A DNA stretch of 64,000 bases from Eopsaltria australis (Eukaryota; Chordata; Aves; Passeriformes; Petroicidae), in assembly GCA_034509425.1 (NCBI GenBank), contig JAVTVJ010001144.1, positions 673,489 through 737,488 on the forward strand, read 5' to 3'. Shown here piece by piece: positions 1 to 12,967 of this stretch (position 1 is the stretch's first letter; the number at the start of each line of letters is the position of its first letter). The notes beneath the pieces are model-generated. The model was not told the origin of the DNA. It made no database searches and saw nothing but the letters and a program-made list of their open reading frames with translations. The position numbers and the translations under genes were made by a program.

Positions 1-3000
1 TTTCTTTAACAAAAATGCAAGATAGTTATTTAATGCAGATCTTCCCATACTATAAAAATATGATATTTACATTTTCATAAGGAAACTAAATATGACAGAA
101 GTTCCTATTCAGTTCAAAGTACAGCTCAAAGAGATTTTGTTAAATCACCAGAGCAGAAGCTGTTCAGACTTTAGTAAGCTAACCCCAGAATGGTTAGAGT
201 TTTTTTCCATTACATGCAGTTATAAATTCAGTCTCTTTCCTGGTATCTGTTGCTTTGCTCATCTCTGCCTCTGGTTGAAGGGTCTTTCCTGGTCTTTCCA
301 GTGTTTTGTTTTTGGTATTTTTTCCCTGGATATTTGTTCCCAACTATCTAAAAAGAAGAAGAAAGGACAAAAAATATTTGGGATTATTTTCAAGAAGTAA
401 GGTATATTCAGATATCAATCTTTTTACCTCCTTGTTATCTCCTTGTTACTTTTTCTTCTATCTCAATCTGCTCCTTTTCCAGTACTTTCTTTGTCTTCCC
501 CTTCATATTTCTGTGCTTTGCATCCTAGCCTTCATTATTCTTCTCTTACATGCTCTATATCTCTATGAATTACCGCTGTATTTAGGGAACCCTTTAACTT
601 CTGTTCCAGAAAGAATTCTAATTATAAATGTACCTATGATCTGTGTCTGAATGTTTGAGTGGCTGTGTTGTGCTGAACTTATAAAAGGTATTCTTAGAAG
701 GGAAGGTTCTGCATTAGCTGATATTTTATAACAGTTGTAAAGCTGCAAGTGTTGTTCAAATGTCTGATCTGTGCATCTGTATGTTCAGACAAAATGCACA
801 TAGAGCTTAGTAAGAGCTTCAGAGAAGTCTGGGTTTGGATGGTATGGAGTGATGATATTAATAGCAATACTTACAGGAGTACAAGGAAGTTCCTTGTGTC
901 TTCTCTCTGGTACTTATAGGGATAGAGGTTTAGAAAAATATGAGACAATTCATACTCAGCAAAATTTGTCAACACATGCCAAATCTTTCTTAAAAGGCTT
1001 ATTTAAAGCTGCTAATAGCTCAGAATCATGCTTTCTTTCCAGCAAAAGCTCTAAAAGTTGTAGCAGTCATTTCTAAGCATTTTTGTGGGAAAATTGCCTT
1101 ATATTCCAATGTAATGATGAATGTATGTGGAGGGAGATGCGTACTTTCTTGTCTATTTGAGCAGGGAAAGAGAGGCAGAGGATAAGGCAACAAATGTGTA
1201 TCCCCCCAGTCAATAACACTTTCTTGACTTTAAGACCACTGTGTGTACAATGCAGCCACCTGACAGAGCCAGAAGAGTGTGCCAATGCCTTATCTCTCTG
1301 CTGAGCTCATCCAGAGTGTTTGATGAAGTGCAGTCAACAAGAAAGATAACTATGAAGTGCTTCCACCTTTTCATTTCTGCAAATCCCTTGCCATGGGACT
1401 GTGTCAATCTGCAAAGAGAAATTCCCTCTCTCCCCTTTTTTTTTTTTTTTTTTAGTGCGAAATATTTTAATTTCGCTGTGGAAAAAAAGGGTTGTTTTAT
1501 ATCTGGACCCAGTGTGAAACACTACTAATTTTAAAATTTAAGGTTTCTTTGTTGACCAGTCCAGAAAATGGTACATCTGTACTCCATTAAAACGTAGTGT
1601 GTACACAATTAATTAAATATACTGACTTATTAAAACGCTCTATGAATGTTTCTATGCAAACACATAAAACAGTGTCAGGTGTAGGATGAAAGGCAACATT
1701 GCTGCTTGATCTTGGCAGTGAACCGTAAGATAATGTACAGCTCAATAGCACATTAACATTTTCAAAGACTATGATTTCCATTTCTTATCATACAAAAAAG
1801 AAACCCAAAAACCTGGAAACATAAAGCAAAGGAAGAGAAGGCGTAGAAAGAGTGTTCATTAATTTATCAACTACCTGAAATGCTAAGTGGAGCCAAGTTA
1901 AACTTTGAGACACATAAATCATATTTGTCATAGTTGAGTAAATCTTTGCAAATATTTACCTTCCTTTAAACTTCACTTTTAAATTTAAAAAATGTTTCTA
2001 ATGGTGATTATCTTTTGATAAATGATATAAGGCATGACTTATAAGTATATTTTGCAGTTGTCTGAATATTTGCACATGAGATATTGCAGCGCACGTGATA
2101 GAAAACTGAGTAAGAGCAGAAGGCAACAGTATTACCCATATTCTCTGTCAAAGCTGTCATCTTTTGGCACGGGTGCTTGCACTGCGCTTTCATGGTGGAC
2201 CTCTGGCAGCTGCTGTTCATAACATAACTCCAGCTGAAAAGATTGATACCAGCCTTCATTTAAATATAATAACTTTCTTTCTGAAAAATGGTTGGAACAT
2301 ACTTAGTCATGAAAGGGGAAATTCTATACTGCTCACAATATTGACAAACGGGCCATGTTGTGCAAAAACACGTGAATGATCTTTATGTTGTTCATTTTTT
2401 TTCTGGCTGGAGCTGCTATAGAAATTAGGGCTGTGTATCAAGACTTGCAAATACACATTTAAGCCTTAATTTACTCTGTGATCTAAAAGACTTTCAGGAC
2501 TTTATTAAACTACTTGTGTTAAATAAAATTGCCTGGAAATAAAATTCAAGTGGAAAATAAAGTAAGTGAGGCAGTAACTCAGATGTTCCACACAATTTTT
2601 TTTTTCTGTTGTGTAAATAATATTATTGACAAATTAATTACTATTAATAATTTAAAATAAAGATATTTGTATTAGAGGGAGAGCATTAATTAAGAGGGAA
2701 ATAATAAGATTATAAAAAAATGAAAAGTTAGAATATACATCTGAATATCCAGTAGATGGAGCTTCTTACCTCTAAAATGCTTCATTTTATTAGAGTAAAT
2801 TTGACTTTAAGGCAGTTGTTGAGATGCAGTCCAAAATTAAATAAAAAGTTACAGCAAAGATTGTATCAAAGCCAGATAAAACTGTGACATGATCAAAAAC
2901 CTTAAGGTGGTTTTAGAAGCACATTTTACCTGCTGTCTTTCCCTCAGTGGCACATTTAAGATGTAAACATAAGAACATTTGATTAGGAAATAGTGGTCAA

Positions 3001-4569
3001 ATAGATATTACTATGGTTTTGTGTCTGCTTTTTGTTTGGTTGTGAAGTTTTTTGGTTTTTGTATTTATTAATGTGTAATGCCTAGATTTGTACATTCAAG
3101 GGTTAAGCAGCAATTCTTATTAATTTCAGCAGATTTTAGTACCAGAGAGCACCAAGTTATGTTATTGAGATTTCAGAAACACATAATGAATACTAGGTTG
3201 AATATAAGTCAGAGAAAAGTATTCAGATACTCTGCATGGAATTAATTAGCCTTAATTTCTGATGAGGAGATTTTAGAGGCTAATATAATTTGACACAATT
3301 AATTTTTTATAAAATATTATTATAAATTGAAGTTTATATTTTTGAGGAAAACTTGAAATAACTTGAGAATAGGCTAATATGTTCATATTTTTACTGTAGA
3401 ATAATATATGAACTAGTTTTTAGTTTTGATGAAGGATAACATTTATCCTGTTACATATAGCACGTTTGTACAGAAAGCTTGAACAGTGGCAGAAAGCTGA
3501 CTTCAAAGATCAATAAATATTTGGGAAAGGATGGACTTTGCAAAGCAAGGGAAGGCAGTTGCTGCACCTTCATATTTATATTCTAGGGGCATATTCAATC
3601 ATTTCCTCTGCAGCAGTTTGGATTCAGCTTCTGATGCTTGAAAAGATACCTAAAGCTCAGCCTGTGTTAACAGAATTCCACCTGAGGTAGACAAAAGGCT
3701 GAAGACCTTAGTGTCAAGTGTCTGTGGCAGTCAGACCTAGATACTGTTAAGTATTTGAATTTGGTGGTAGTTGATAAAAAAAGCAGTAAAAATTATCAGG
3801 GTTTTTGTTGCTGCTGTCAGTGATTTGGCATTAATACTGCACAAATATCTGAAATCTGATACTTTTGGATATGCAATTCAGGGTTTAATTGAAAAAAATC
3901 TTGAGCACCCTAGGATTTCTGCATATATCAGCCAAGGTCTCTTTCTGTTTTACTCAGAAGGATGGAAGTCACAGGACAGAACATGAGACCTTTATAAATA
4001 ACCCAGATTTGGACTGGACAACTGGAGAGAGGCAGTGTCCATTAACTTGGATGAAGTATGTCTTTGAATCTTGTCAAACAGTGCAGTTCAGGTCAGCAAA
4101 GTGACTTTTAGATTGTCTGTGCCTATCAGCATAAATATGTCCTAACCTCTTTCTGGATTTTAAGCCAGATGATTTCAGTAAATAAAGACAAGTTATCTCT
4201 GACTTTGTCCCACTCCCCCGAGTTTCTTGTGAGCATGTTCATACCTTTGCAAACACACTATGTTTTCACACAGGAGCACAAAACAGATAAAGATTTAAAA
4301 ATGCATCAAAAATTCAGATTGTCTTTAGGACTCCATTTCATGAACATGCTTCTCTGCATTAATTCACATCTGATTCTTATTGCCTTTAATGTTCCTTTTT
4401 TGAACTGTTAAATCCCATCACAAGATACACGAGTTGCTATTGTTCCTTCCCAGAAAGCTGTTTTCCCTTCCTCTAGAGAAAACGTTAACTCTTCTCTCTG
4501 TATTTTCTTTTCTTCATTTTATTCTTTGCTATCTCCATAGACAACTGTTTCTGCATTGGTGGAAAATCT
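1..4569. other. AT-rich non-coding stretch, no gene seen
   Basis: I see no recognisable gene, RNA gene or interspersed repeat here. The stretch is AT-rich and contains an 18-base T run at 1436-1453. Short open frames, the longest 114 codons at 306-650, have no recognisable domain and a composition that follows the local T-rich sequence, so I treat them as chance. Ancient, decayed repeats could be present but are not readable by eye. Confidence 0.6.
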
Positions 4570-5450
4570 GTTTCAGTAGATTCCCATGGGGCAGGCTGGC
4601 ACCTTGAGGAAAACCCCTATGGGTTTCTGTTCTTTGAGCAAGGCCAGGCAGATGCAGAGGGAGGCTGTGCTTGCTGAGCTCCCTGCCAGCAGAATCCAGG
4701 GAGAGATTCTGCAGAGTCTCCCTTGTTCTGGTGCTGTTGGATGTGTGGGTAGTAGGACACAGTGGGCAGTGTAGGTATTAGGTTCAGCAAAGAAAGTCAG
4801 GGAGGCTGAAGGGAAGAGACTTTTGGAGTCTCTTGAGGTCAGCAACAGGGGTATAGATGTTCATGCCAAGCAGACATGAGACCTCTCATCTCTAATTCCT
4901 GTTCCTGCGTGGCCCTTTATAACAGTGTTGGCAGAAATCGACAGACTGCCTTTGAAGTCTGTAGAGAAAGATGCAAGCTAGAAAGAAAAGAGAGCTGGAC
5001 TTGTCAGTTGGAACTGGAAATATGGTACAAGCTTTCAGGGGTCCCTGAGGCCTCTACTTTCAAAACAGTGAAAGAACAGCTCTACGTGAAAGAATAGAGG
5101 CTGGTTGTACTCCAGAGTGGGAGAATGAGCTCCTGGGGTTCTGCTGAATGAAAGAGAAAATGAAAAGGAGGGAATGCTGCTCAGAAACACTATTTCGTGT
5201 GCCATGGAGTTCAGCTGTCTCCTGCCAGTTCAGAGTAGGGGACTGTTGCCTGACATGATGAGGGTTAAGGTGAGAACAGAGGGCAAACTGCATAGCCATA
5301 GGCATAAAAGTGTCTGTGAATATGCTTTGCTCTGGGCCCTCCAACACTGCATTCTCAGTGGTGGTAATGGCAGGAGAGTGTCTCTGTGCTGTGTTGCTGA
5401 ATGGGGTAGAATGCTTTCAACAGTTTCTCTTAACAAACATTGATAGAGGG
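4570..5450. other. Moderately GC-rich unassigned segment
   Basis: Base composition rises compared with both flanks, and short open frames appear on both strands (for example 90 codons on the minus strand at 4573-4845 and 95 codons at 5060-5347). None resembles a known protein. Because open frames occur on both strands, the higher GC with fewer stop codons explains them best. The segment may be an old transposon remnant or simply unique sequence; I could not assign it. Confidence 0.35.
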
Positions 5451-5786
5451 AGAGCAGATGATGCCAATAAATGTCCTGTTTGCAAAAATCACTGCAAGAT
5501 GCAAACGATTGATAGGGAGGAAAATCTGGATGTTAATGGAATTGTTTATTCACAATATGCATTCATAAAACTGCAGAAATATAATTGCTTAGCATATGAG
5601 ATTTATTGTTCACATTCTTATTTTGTACAGATCTTCTTTTTTACTCGGTTCAACATAGAATGCATAAAATGTCTTAGATACTTTAAAACAATATTGCAAA
5701 GCACAAAGCAACAAAAAAATTCCACCCCTATGGTGCATGTTCTTCAGACAATATAATTTTATTACCAACATCTAAAAATTCCACAG

Positions 5787-5807
5787 AAATGGGTCAGCAA
5801 CCCATTT
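5787..5807. repeat. Small perfect inverted repeat (hairpin)
   Basis: Arms AAATGGGT (5787-5794) and ACCCATTT (5800-5807) are perfect reverse complements around a 5-base loop. It is short enough to occur by chance in a window of this size and no function is claimed. Confidence 0.6.
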
Positions 5808-8800
5808 GAATGACTTTACATTATATTCAGTGGTGTACTTAGACAAAAGAAATTCAACTCACCTGACTGCTAAAGGTAAATGAACAAGACAATTTCTTAC
5901 ATGACAAGGATCTGCACACTGTAGCTACCTGTATCATAGTGATGTAGCAATATTGGATAACTTTCATTTTATGGAGTGGACCTACATTTTATTTGGTTTG
6001 GGTTGGTTTGGCTATTGGAAAGCTGCAATTGAAAAGATGTAATTATTTCTTAGTATGGCTGAGGGTGATATTTAACTGAAAACAACCCAGAGGAAAACAA
6101 GCTTGTGAATCTATAAAGGGATCAGAATAATGCAGTTATGGTAGTTAAGGTTCAGTGTGAAAACAGTTCAAAGAAAGTAGGATTGTAATTTAAAATAACA
6201 TCTCATTAGTTGGTTTAATTACTCACTGCCAGCTCTAATTGGTTTTTAAGGCTGGAAACAAAAAAAAAAAAACCAAAAAAACCCAACCAAAAAAACATAG
6301 CACTTAGGAAAAAGAAAGGATTTTTAGCCCCAGTAAGTTGGACACAAGATGAAGGTTCCTTTGGCAAAGCATAAGATTCTGACTATGTTTCTTAGCTACT
6401 TTGAATTATATTGATTGTTCTGTATTTAGAAATTAAGTCAAACAACTGCAATATTAATTGCATCTTTCTCTAGCAGTTTATTAACTTTTCCTTATCAGTA
6501 ACAAAAGTCTTTTGAAAGTAAATATTCTTAAGACCCCTCTGTAGATAAGCAGTTTACTGGGTGATGATTTAATGTGCAATGTGTTTCTTTTTGTCCAAAC
6601 CTTCTAATAGACGGCTATCTTCAACCTTCTGTTCATGTGCTAGCTTGTATAAGTGGCTGTCAGAGACCATGGCACACAGAGTTTGCTGCTTAGTAACACA
6701 GAACAGAAAGACCATCCCAAAATAAGATGAGCAATCCACCTAGAAAATGAGTAATAATGAGAAAACTACTTATTTTTGATGTTTATTAGTCCAGTATGAT
6801 TAGACTACAAGTTCCTGTCCATCAGAGTAGGGAATTATGTGTTAAGACCATTTCTGATTAAATGTTATTCACCAATTTCTTTCCCCTTGGTCCCGAAATC
6901 CAGAACACCTTGAAACTGTAGTTCTTCTTTAAAATTAAATCTTGCATATTCTTTTCATTTCAGGTGCTTCAGATTTCATAAGAATGAATATTCTAAGACA
7001 GCATGTAAATCCACAAGAATTTACATGAGTCTATTATCCTCTCATAAGAAAATCTCCCAGGTTGAGTCAAACCATGAAACAGTGCCTTACCAGCTCCAGT
7101 TTGATTAAATATCTTAGAGAAAATGAGAAAATCAATCTTTTAATTGGCTTCTTGGAAAATCAAGGACAAACTTTATAATCACTGCTAGCCTAATCCTAAA
7201 TTGGTAGGTACTTTTTGTCCCCAGCTATGTCAAGTACATCAACAATGTCTCACTTTTGACATTGACCCAGCCAACATTCTTACACTTCCCTCAAATCAGA
7301 TCACTTCTGAGGACTGTCTTCATAAATTCTCCAAGTAAGATAAAATATTTTGGTATTTTACAGTGCTTCCTTGGTCTTCCCTGCCTTGGAATGTGTGCAT
7401 AAGGCTGGTTGGAATCTAGGAGTCTGACTATGCTGATGCCCTTTAATTCTGTGGCTGCTTCCTGTGTTCGGCATTGATACCCTTAATTGGTAGCTGGAGG
7501 AGATTAAGGGATTCATATCAGCCAGATGATTGAGGTAACCAAGGATTCCTGAATGCATCTTATTACTTATGTTTTAAATGTAGGGTTTTGTTTAATATGC
7601 AAAATATTGTAAAGTGTAGTCAGAATTTTCTGGTCAAATATCTTCAAGTCAAATCAACTTAAAAAGAAATTAATGTAAAGTAGATGTGTTTCACTTGAGT
7701 CAACATTTTACCCATGCACTTTGTAAAGCAAAATCATGATTATGTCCAAAGTTTAATTTTTTCAGACATATTTCAAAAAGAAAAATAACAGGATTTAAGA
7801 TTTTAGAATCTGCATTTTATAAAATTTATGTATTCATAATCTTCAAATCTGTAGCTGATTTGGAACTATTCCTTTCAAAACTCTACCTTTTTTTGCACAT
7901 TCTATGTCATTGTAACAACAATGGTTAGTGAAAATATGAAGTCTGGAGTCCTCAATTTTAATGGATGAAATATTTTTGAGGAGTAGCCTTGATCATGAAA
8001 TTAGTTCTTCCCATGTCATCCAATCCTTTTAAAATTTTAAGGCCAAGGTATATTTTTATGTCTGTGTTGTGAAAATGGGATGGTTGGCTATTTTGAAAAA
8101 TTCTTGTTTGAGTCAATCTTGACTGGTAACAGTAGTGATGCTGTCAGTTAAATATTGATTATTCATATAATTATCAGATCAACCTAAATGTGATAATAGG
8201 TGTTTTAAAACATTGTGTATATGTTGAAGGCAATAGGATAGCAGAGCACATCATTAAAATTGCATCTATGTTTCAAATAATTGAAGGAAATTATGAATAT
8301 TTTTAAGATTTACTTGTAATTTAGATGCCTTTACAGTTTTTAATATAATTTTCCCAGCACATTTCCCTGAGCAAAAAGGCAACTAAAAGAAAGAACAAAA
8401 AGGAAACTAATTATAGTTGCTTCCTTTCAGTTTTTCGATTCTCTGAGGCACCTTTATGGCCAATCATACCTCCTCATTTCAGAGTTAATGAGCCAAAAAG
8501 ATGAAAGTTGTTTCAATTCTTGTTCTTCTATTTCTACTGTTGCAATTGCTCCTGTTCTTCAAGTCTTCTAAAGGGCTGAACTAAACAAAATAAAGGCTTC
8601 AGTACTGTGTTCTCAAAGCAATGTTCATTTTATAGCTGATTGCATTCTCAGGAATGACAGCCCTTTATGTAGTTGCTGATATTTGTGAGTTATGTGGAAA
8701 AGAAAAGCAAATCAAAAAATGGGTTACAGATTCAGGTACCCCACATATTCAGTTTTAGATCCCATAGAACATGCAATCATATATATAATGTTTAAAAAAT

Positions 8801-9996
8801 ATAAAGACACATGTGTGCACTGTAATTAGACAGTTATTAGGTGGCATTCCTGCTTCAAGAAAATGTTATAAATTGAGATGTTTAGAAGCTGCATTATTCC
8901 TTTAATCTCAGTTAGTACCTAATGTCACAATAGGTGATAAAATACATACCAGGGTATTAGTTGAGCATTAGTAGAAGTTTCCAAAAGATAACTATGTTAT
9001 TTTGTTACTAGTTTAAGTCGCCCTCTGACATAGACATAGGTCTTTGGTATATTAGAAGTTAGGAATGGGAAAAAAAAACCCAAAAAACCCCAGCCAAACA
9101 AAAAACACCCACCACATTTGAAGTCCCTGAAAGAAACAAAGCCAGGTGAAGAGCGAAGAGATAATTTCTTATTTATCCATTATTATTAATTTCTGCTAAA
9201 GACAATATATTGTGATATATCTGCCTTGAATGTCCTTGTCTTTCTACCTCAAAAAAATCTTTTTCATTCTGCCAGTCCAAATGGCACATTTATGAAGAAC
9301 CAAAGGAATGAAAGTAGCAGAATTTACCCAAAAACTTGGCTGAAACCTCAAAAATTGTTTTAGGGTTGCACTAGAAGCAGAAGTAGTGATGTCTGGCATT
9401 TGCACAATAGTGTATTTTTATACAAATTCTTCTATTTCTTCGTCAGCCAAGGCACATGACTGTTTTGCTGGAGATGCATAATCTTCTAAACATAAGATTT
9501 AATTTGGGACCTCACTCACAGCTAAAATTAAGCAATATTTAGGAGATTTAAGACAATATTAACAGGAAAGATGATTGAGAATAACATTTTTTATTTTAAG
9601 AGACACAAAGATTTTTTATGAAGGAGTTTTAGAGCATGATCTAAGTGTGAACACAGACCAAATTAAGCACCAATACTGATTTCTTCAAATCACTTTTTAA
9701 CTTCCTGCTTCACATTCCTGTCTTTGCCTCTACCTAATAGGCAGCAATGGCCCAAAATAAGTGATAATGGGACAAAGAATTCCAAGCTGCATCCTACAGA
9801 AGAACTTTAGGCAAGCAGTTGATCATTCTTCACTATAAAACCAGAGTAATCAGAAATAAGCAAGATTAGATACCAATGAGAAATGCAAAGACCTGACAGA
9901 GGTTTCAGTACATTTTGGGCTATCTATTTAAATTATTGCTTTCCTCCTCCTATTAAATAGCAATTGCACCAGTTCTTCAGGATATCAACTCTGATA

Positions 9997-10017
9997 TTTT
10001 TTTTTTTTTTTTTTTTT
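9997..10017. repeat. Poly-T tract (T21)
   Basis: An uninterrupted run of 21 T residues, a homopolymer microsatellite. No polyadenylation signal or retrocopy body was recognised on the minus strand beside it, so it is not called as the tail of a retrocopy. Confidence 0.9.
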
Positions 10018-11660
10018 ACACAGAAAGCAGTTACTGAATCACTGTTTTCTTAAGTGACCTAGGCAGCTTTCTTGGCAAATGTATCCTGTGCTCTAAATGG
10101 AACTTTCTGTTTGGGGTTAAAAATGGAAGGTAAATCCCTCTGAACAACTTATGTCCCATATATTGTCTGCAATAAAACAATTGAACAGTTTTTCTGGAGT
10201 AAATTTTTCCTGATAGGGATAGCCAAACATTTATTTTATAACTTCCATGTTTTTTTCTGTAGTATTCTTGGGGTTTTTTTTTGGTAAATTTCAAGATGGT
10301 ATTAAAATAAGAATTATCAAGCATAATGCATAAAGATGTTATGTCTTTTATAGGATTAAGAGATGTTTTCTTGTGTGAATGACTGTGTGCTTTGCCTCCA
10401 GTAGAATATAAAAATAAGCATCTCATGAGACACCAATTGTATTGTGATTTTTTTTTCTGACTGCCTTAAAAGAAACATAATAAGTCTATTTGCATTTTGA
10501 AATGTACTGAGAACCACAACGGATCGTTAAGTCCTTCTCAATTCCACCTGATGGAGCGTGTAGAAGAGTCCCCTGCAATATTGCATTAGTGACACTTTCA
10601 TTATCTGAAACTATTTCTGTACCCAGGCAAAACTATTCCTGTAATATTCCTGTCTCACTGTGTTTTGTATACGTGGAAGACTGATTTGCATTGTCATTCT
10701 TGGGCCTTTATGGTTCACTAAGGGTTGATGAAGTTGTGTGTGTGAGCTGTGGACCTTATTGAGCTATATTATTGCTTTGGTATTATTTAGTGTGTGAACA
10801 CACAAGGATAATAGGAGAGCAGTTTCTCTATTCTATAAAAATCTGTATATTTGTGGGAGAATTGTAGTACAGTACAACGGGTAAAAGAACTTTTATGCTC
10901 GTATTTTAAGATAAGTGACTGAGATAAAAATTTAAATTAACTCAAATAATCACTATATACTAACTACTAGTAAATGTACAGGTAGCAGAACAACATAACA
11001 TGCCTTTCAGTGTAGTTTTATATACAAAACTCTATTTGCAGGTTGTGTTTTCAAAATCTAATTTAAAACTTATTGAAGATATTAAAAAACTATCTACTAC
11101 TATTTGTTGTTAATGTTACTAAAAAACAAACAAACAACCTTTGCTTATATTGCATGTTTTCACTATATTTTTATTGTAGATTCAAAATTACTTTTCTATT
11201 AGTAAGCTGTTCATACTAGTACTGTTTGTGATGCAGGACTTTAAATCATACCTAGCAGGTATCAGCATGGGAATTTAATAAAGAAAACCTTGAAAATCTG
11301 TCTTCCTGGTAAAATGAGCAAGCCTTGACCCAGAGGGATGGTTAAATCAAAAACCATTACATATTTGATTTTTTTTTCCTCTTCCCCAAAAAGAAACATG
11401 ATCACCAATATGCCTTGTAAATATAATTCTATCTCTTTTTTTTCCCCCAAGTTTATTTTCAAAGGGGAGTTGTGTATATAAAATTCTTTATTTATGTCTT
11501 GGGTTAGGCTAGAGGGGTTAAAATCTAGGAAGTGATCTGTGCTGCAGGAAGGAATACAACTTCCTTCCTGGGAGAGAGAGAGCCAAAAATTAGGTAGTTT
11601 TAAGGATTGATAAGTAGGTAAACCAATTAAAAAGTTGATCTGCCTTTGCGGAAAAAACCA

Positions 11661-11667
11661 TATATAA
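11661..11667 (+). promoter_or_regulatory. LTR TATA box (copy A)
   Basis: TATATAA, 167 bp into the LTR and preserved at the equivalent place in the inverted copy. It is followed by a conserved GCAGAGACTCTCTGAA block where transcription would start. Position and conservation support a U3 core promoter; present activity is unknown. Confidence 0.7.
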
Positions 11668-12961
11668 GCAGAGACTCTCTGAAACTCTTCCTCTTTGGAC
11701 CTGCTGCTGCTGTGTAGAGAGGAGCAGCTCCTGCTTCTCTCGCTGGTAAGGCCCCCCACACCTCCTTCCAAAGGAGGGATGGGGGGGGGGGAAGGGAGGT
11801 TTTACAGCAGCCGTGCCGCTGCAGCCGGGCAGGCATGGGGGAGGAAACGATTGGAATTTTCAGCAGATCCAGCTCAGCCGGTGTGCCAGCTACACAAGAG
11901 GGAGAGCCGGGCCAGGCAAGGACCGGGCCGGACTCCATCCAGCTCGGGCCAGGCCCTGCCCTGTCACCCAGGGCCCAGATGGCCCCAGCAGGCCGAGCCA
12001 GCTCCGCAGAGCCGGGCAGAGACTCTGAGAGCTTCTGGCATTCAGCTCAGACCTGTTCAAACAGCCCGGCAGGGAGCACGGGATCGTCACACTGCCAGAG
12101 AGAGAGAGAGAGATTAACTCTCTCCATGCCTGGACTAAACTCACAGACACCCATCCTTCCTCGCAGAGAGAGGAACGAGTGAGGACATCTACATAGTGCA
12201 GCGCAGAGACTTTACAGTCAGTGAGGAAAGCAGAACTAATACTTACAAAGAAGTGCATGGGAAGTTGCTTCAAGAGTGAAGCTAAAAACTCTTTTAGAGA
12301 ACCATGGTTGGGGACTGAGCTAATAAATTCCCTGTAATATATGAAGATATAGTCCAAAAAAAGATGTGAAGTTCTTATTGCAGCCAATGAACTGAAATAC
12401 CTAAGTACAGACAAGTAAGTGTTGAAAAAGTACAACCTGATCAAAAACTAAAACCAAAAGAGAAGAAAAGCTGTAACCCAGAGCCCTGGTCCCGGGGAGA
12501 ATGCTAGAGAACCCAAGTTGTCAGAAAAACCTGTATTACTAAGCACAGAAGAAAAGATTTTCTTTATTGCTGCAATTGAACTAAGCATCCTTAAAACAGG
12601 TACCCTGTAGACTGTTCATAACCCACCATAGTAGCTGTGGGAAGGCTACTAGTGTGAGAGAGATCCACCATTAAGCTGGACTTTACTCCAGGTGGCAGCT
12701 AATAGTGAAACAGAAAACCCATAAAAACTATATTTTTTCTTACAGAAAATCCATAGTGTAAGCAAAAGAAACTTCTCTCCCTAAATGAACTAAAACAAAA
12801 GCTGTTTCTGAAGTAATAAACTGACTGGAAGTCAAAGTGTTGTCTTTTGTATGTTATCAGAGAAAATGAAATGAAAAAGTGAGAGAAAGAGAGATAGTCT
12901 AAAAAGTTTGTTCTAGTTTTTTCTTAGTTTTTTTTCCTTTTCCCTTTGTCTTAAGTATATT

Positions 12962-12967
12962 AATAAA
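12962..12967 (+). terminator. LTR polyadenylation signal (copy A)
   Basis: AATAAA about 130 bp before the LTR end, followed by a T-rich stretch and conserved in the inverted copy. It fits the R/U5 polyadenylation signal of the LTR. The roughly 1.3-kb distance from the TATA box is unusually long for an R region. Confidence 0.7.

Larger units (their letters stand above)
5451..11494. other. AT-rich non-coding stretch, no gene seen
   Basis: Unique-looking AT-rich DNA. It holds a small perfect hairpin at 5787-5807 (8-bp arms, 5-base loop), an A13 run at 6260-6272, an A/C-rich low-complexity patch around 9067-9112 and a T21 run at 9997-10017. A 131-codon minus-strand frame at 10031-10426 has no recognisable motif and is rich in residues encoded by local A/T runs. 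No gene or identifiable repeat was found. Confidence 0.55.

Noticed and set aside
5310..5756. 148-codon plus-strand frame
   Set aside because: A CPVCKNHC-like cysteine pair gives a passing resemblance to a zinc-binding site, but there is no further motif, no splice context and the rest is AT-driven. Treated as chance.
11262..12444. Open frames of 71-184 codons on both strands over the first LTR
   Set aside because: They lie in the GC-rich LTR leader or run across its edge. Equivalents appear in the inverted copy on both strands, and none has a retroviral or cellular domain. Rarity of stop codons explains them.
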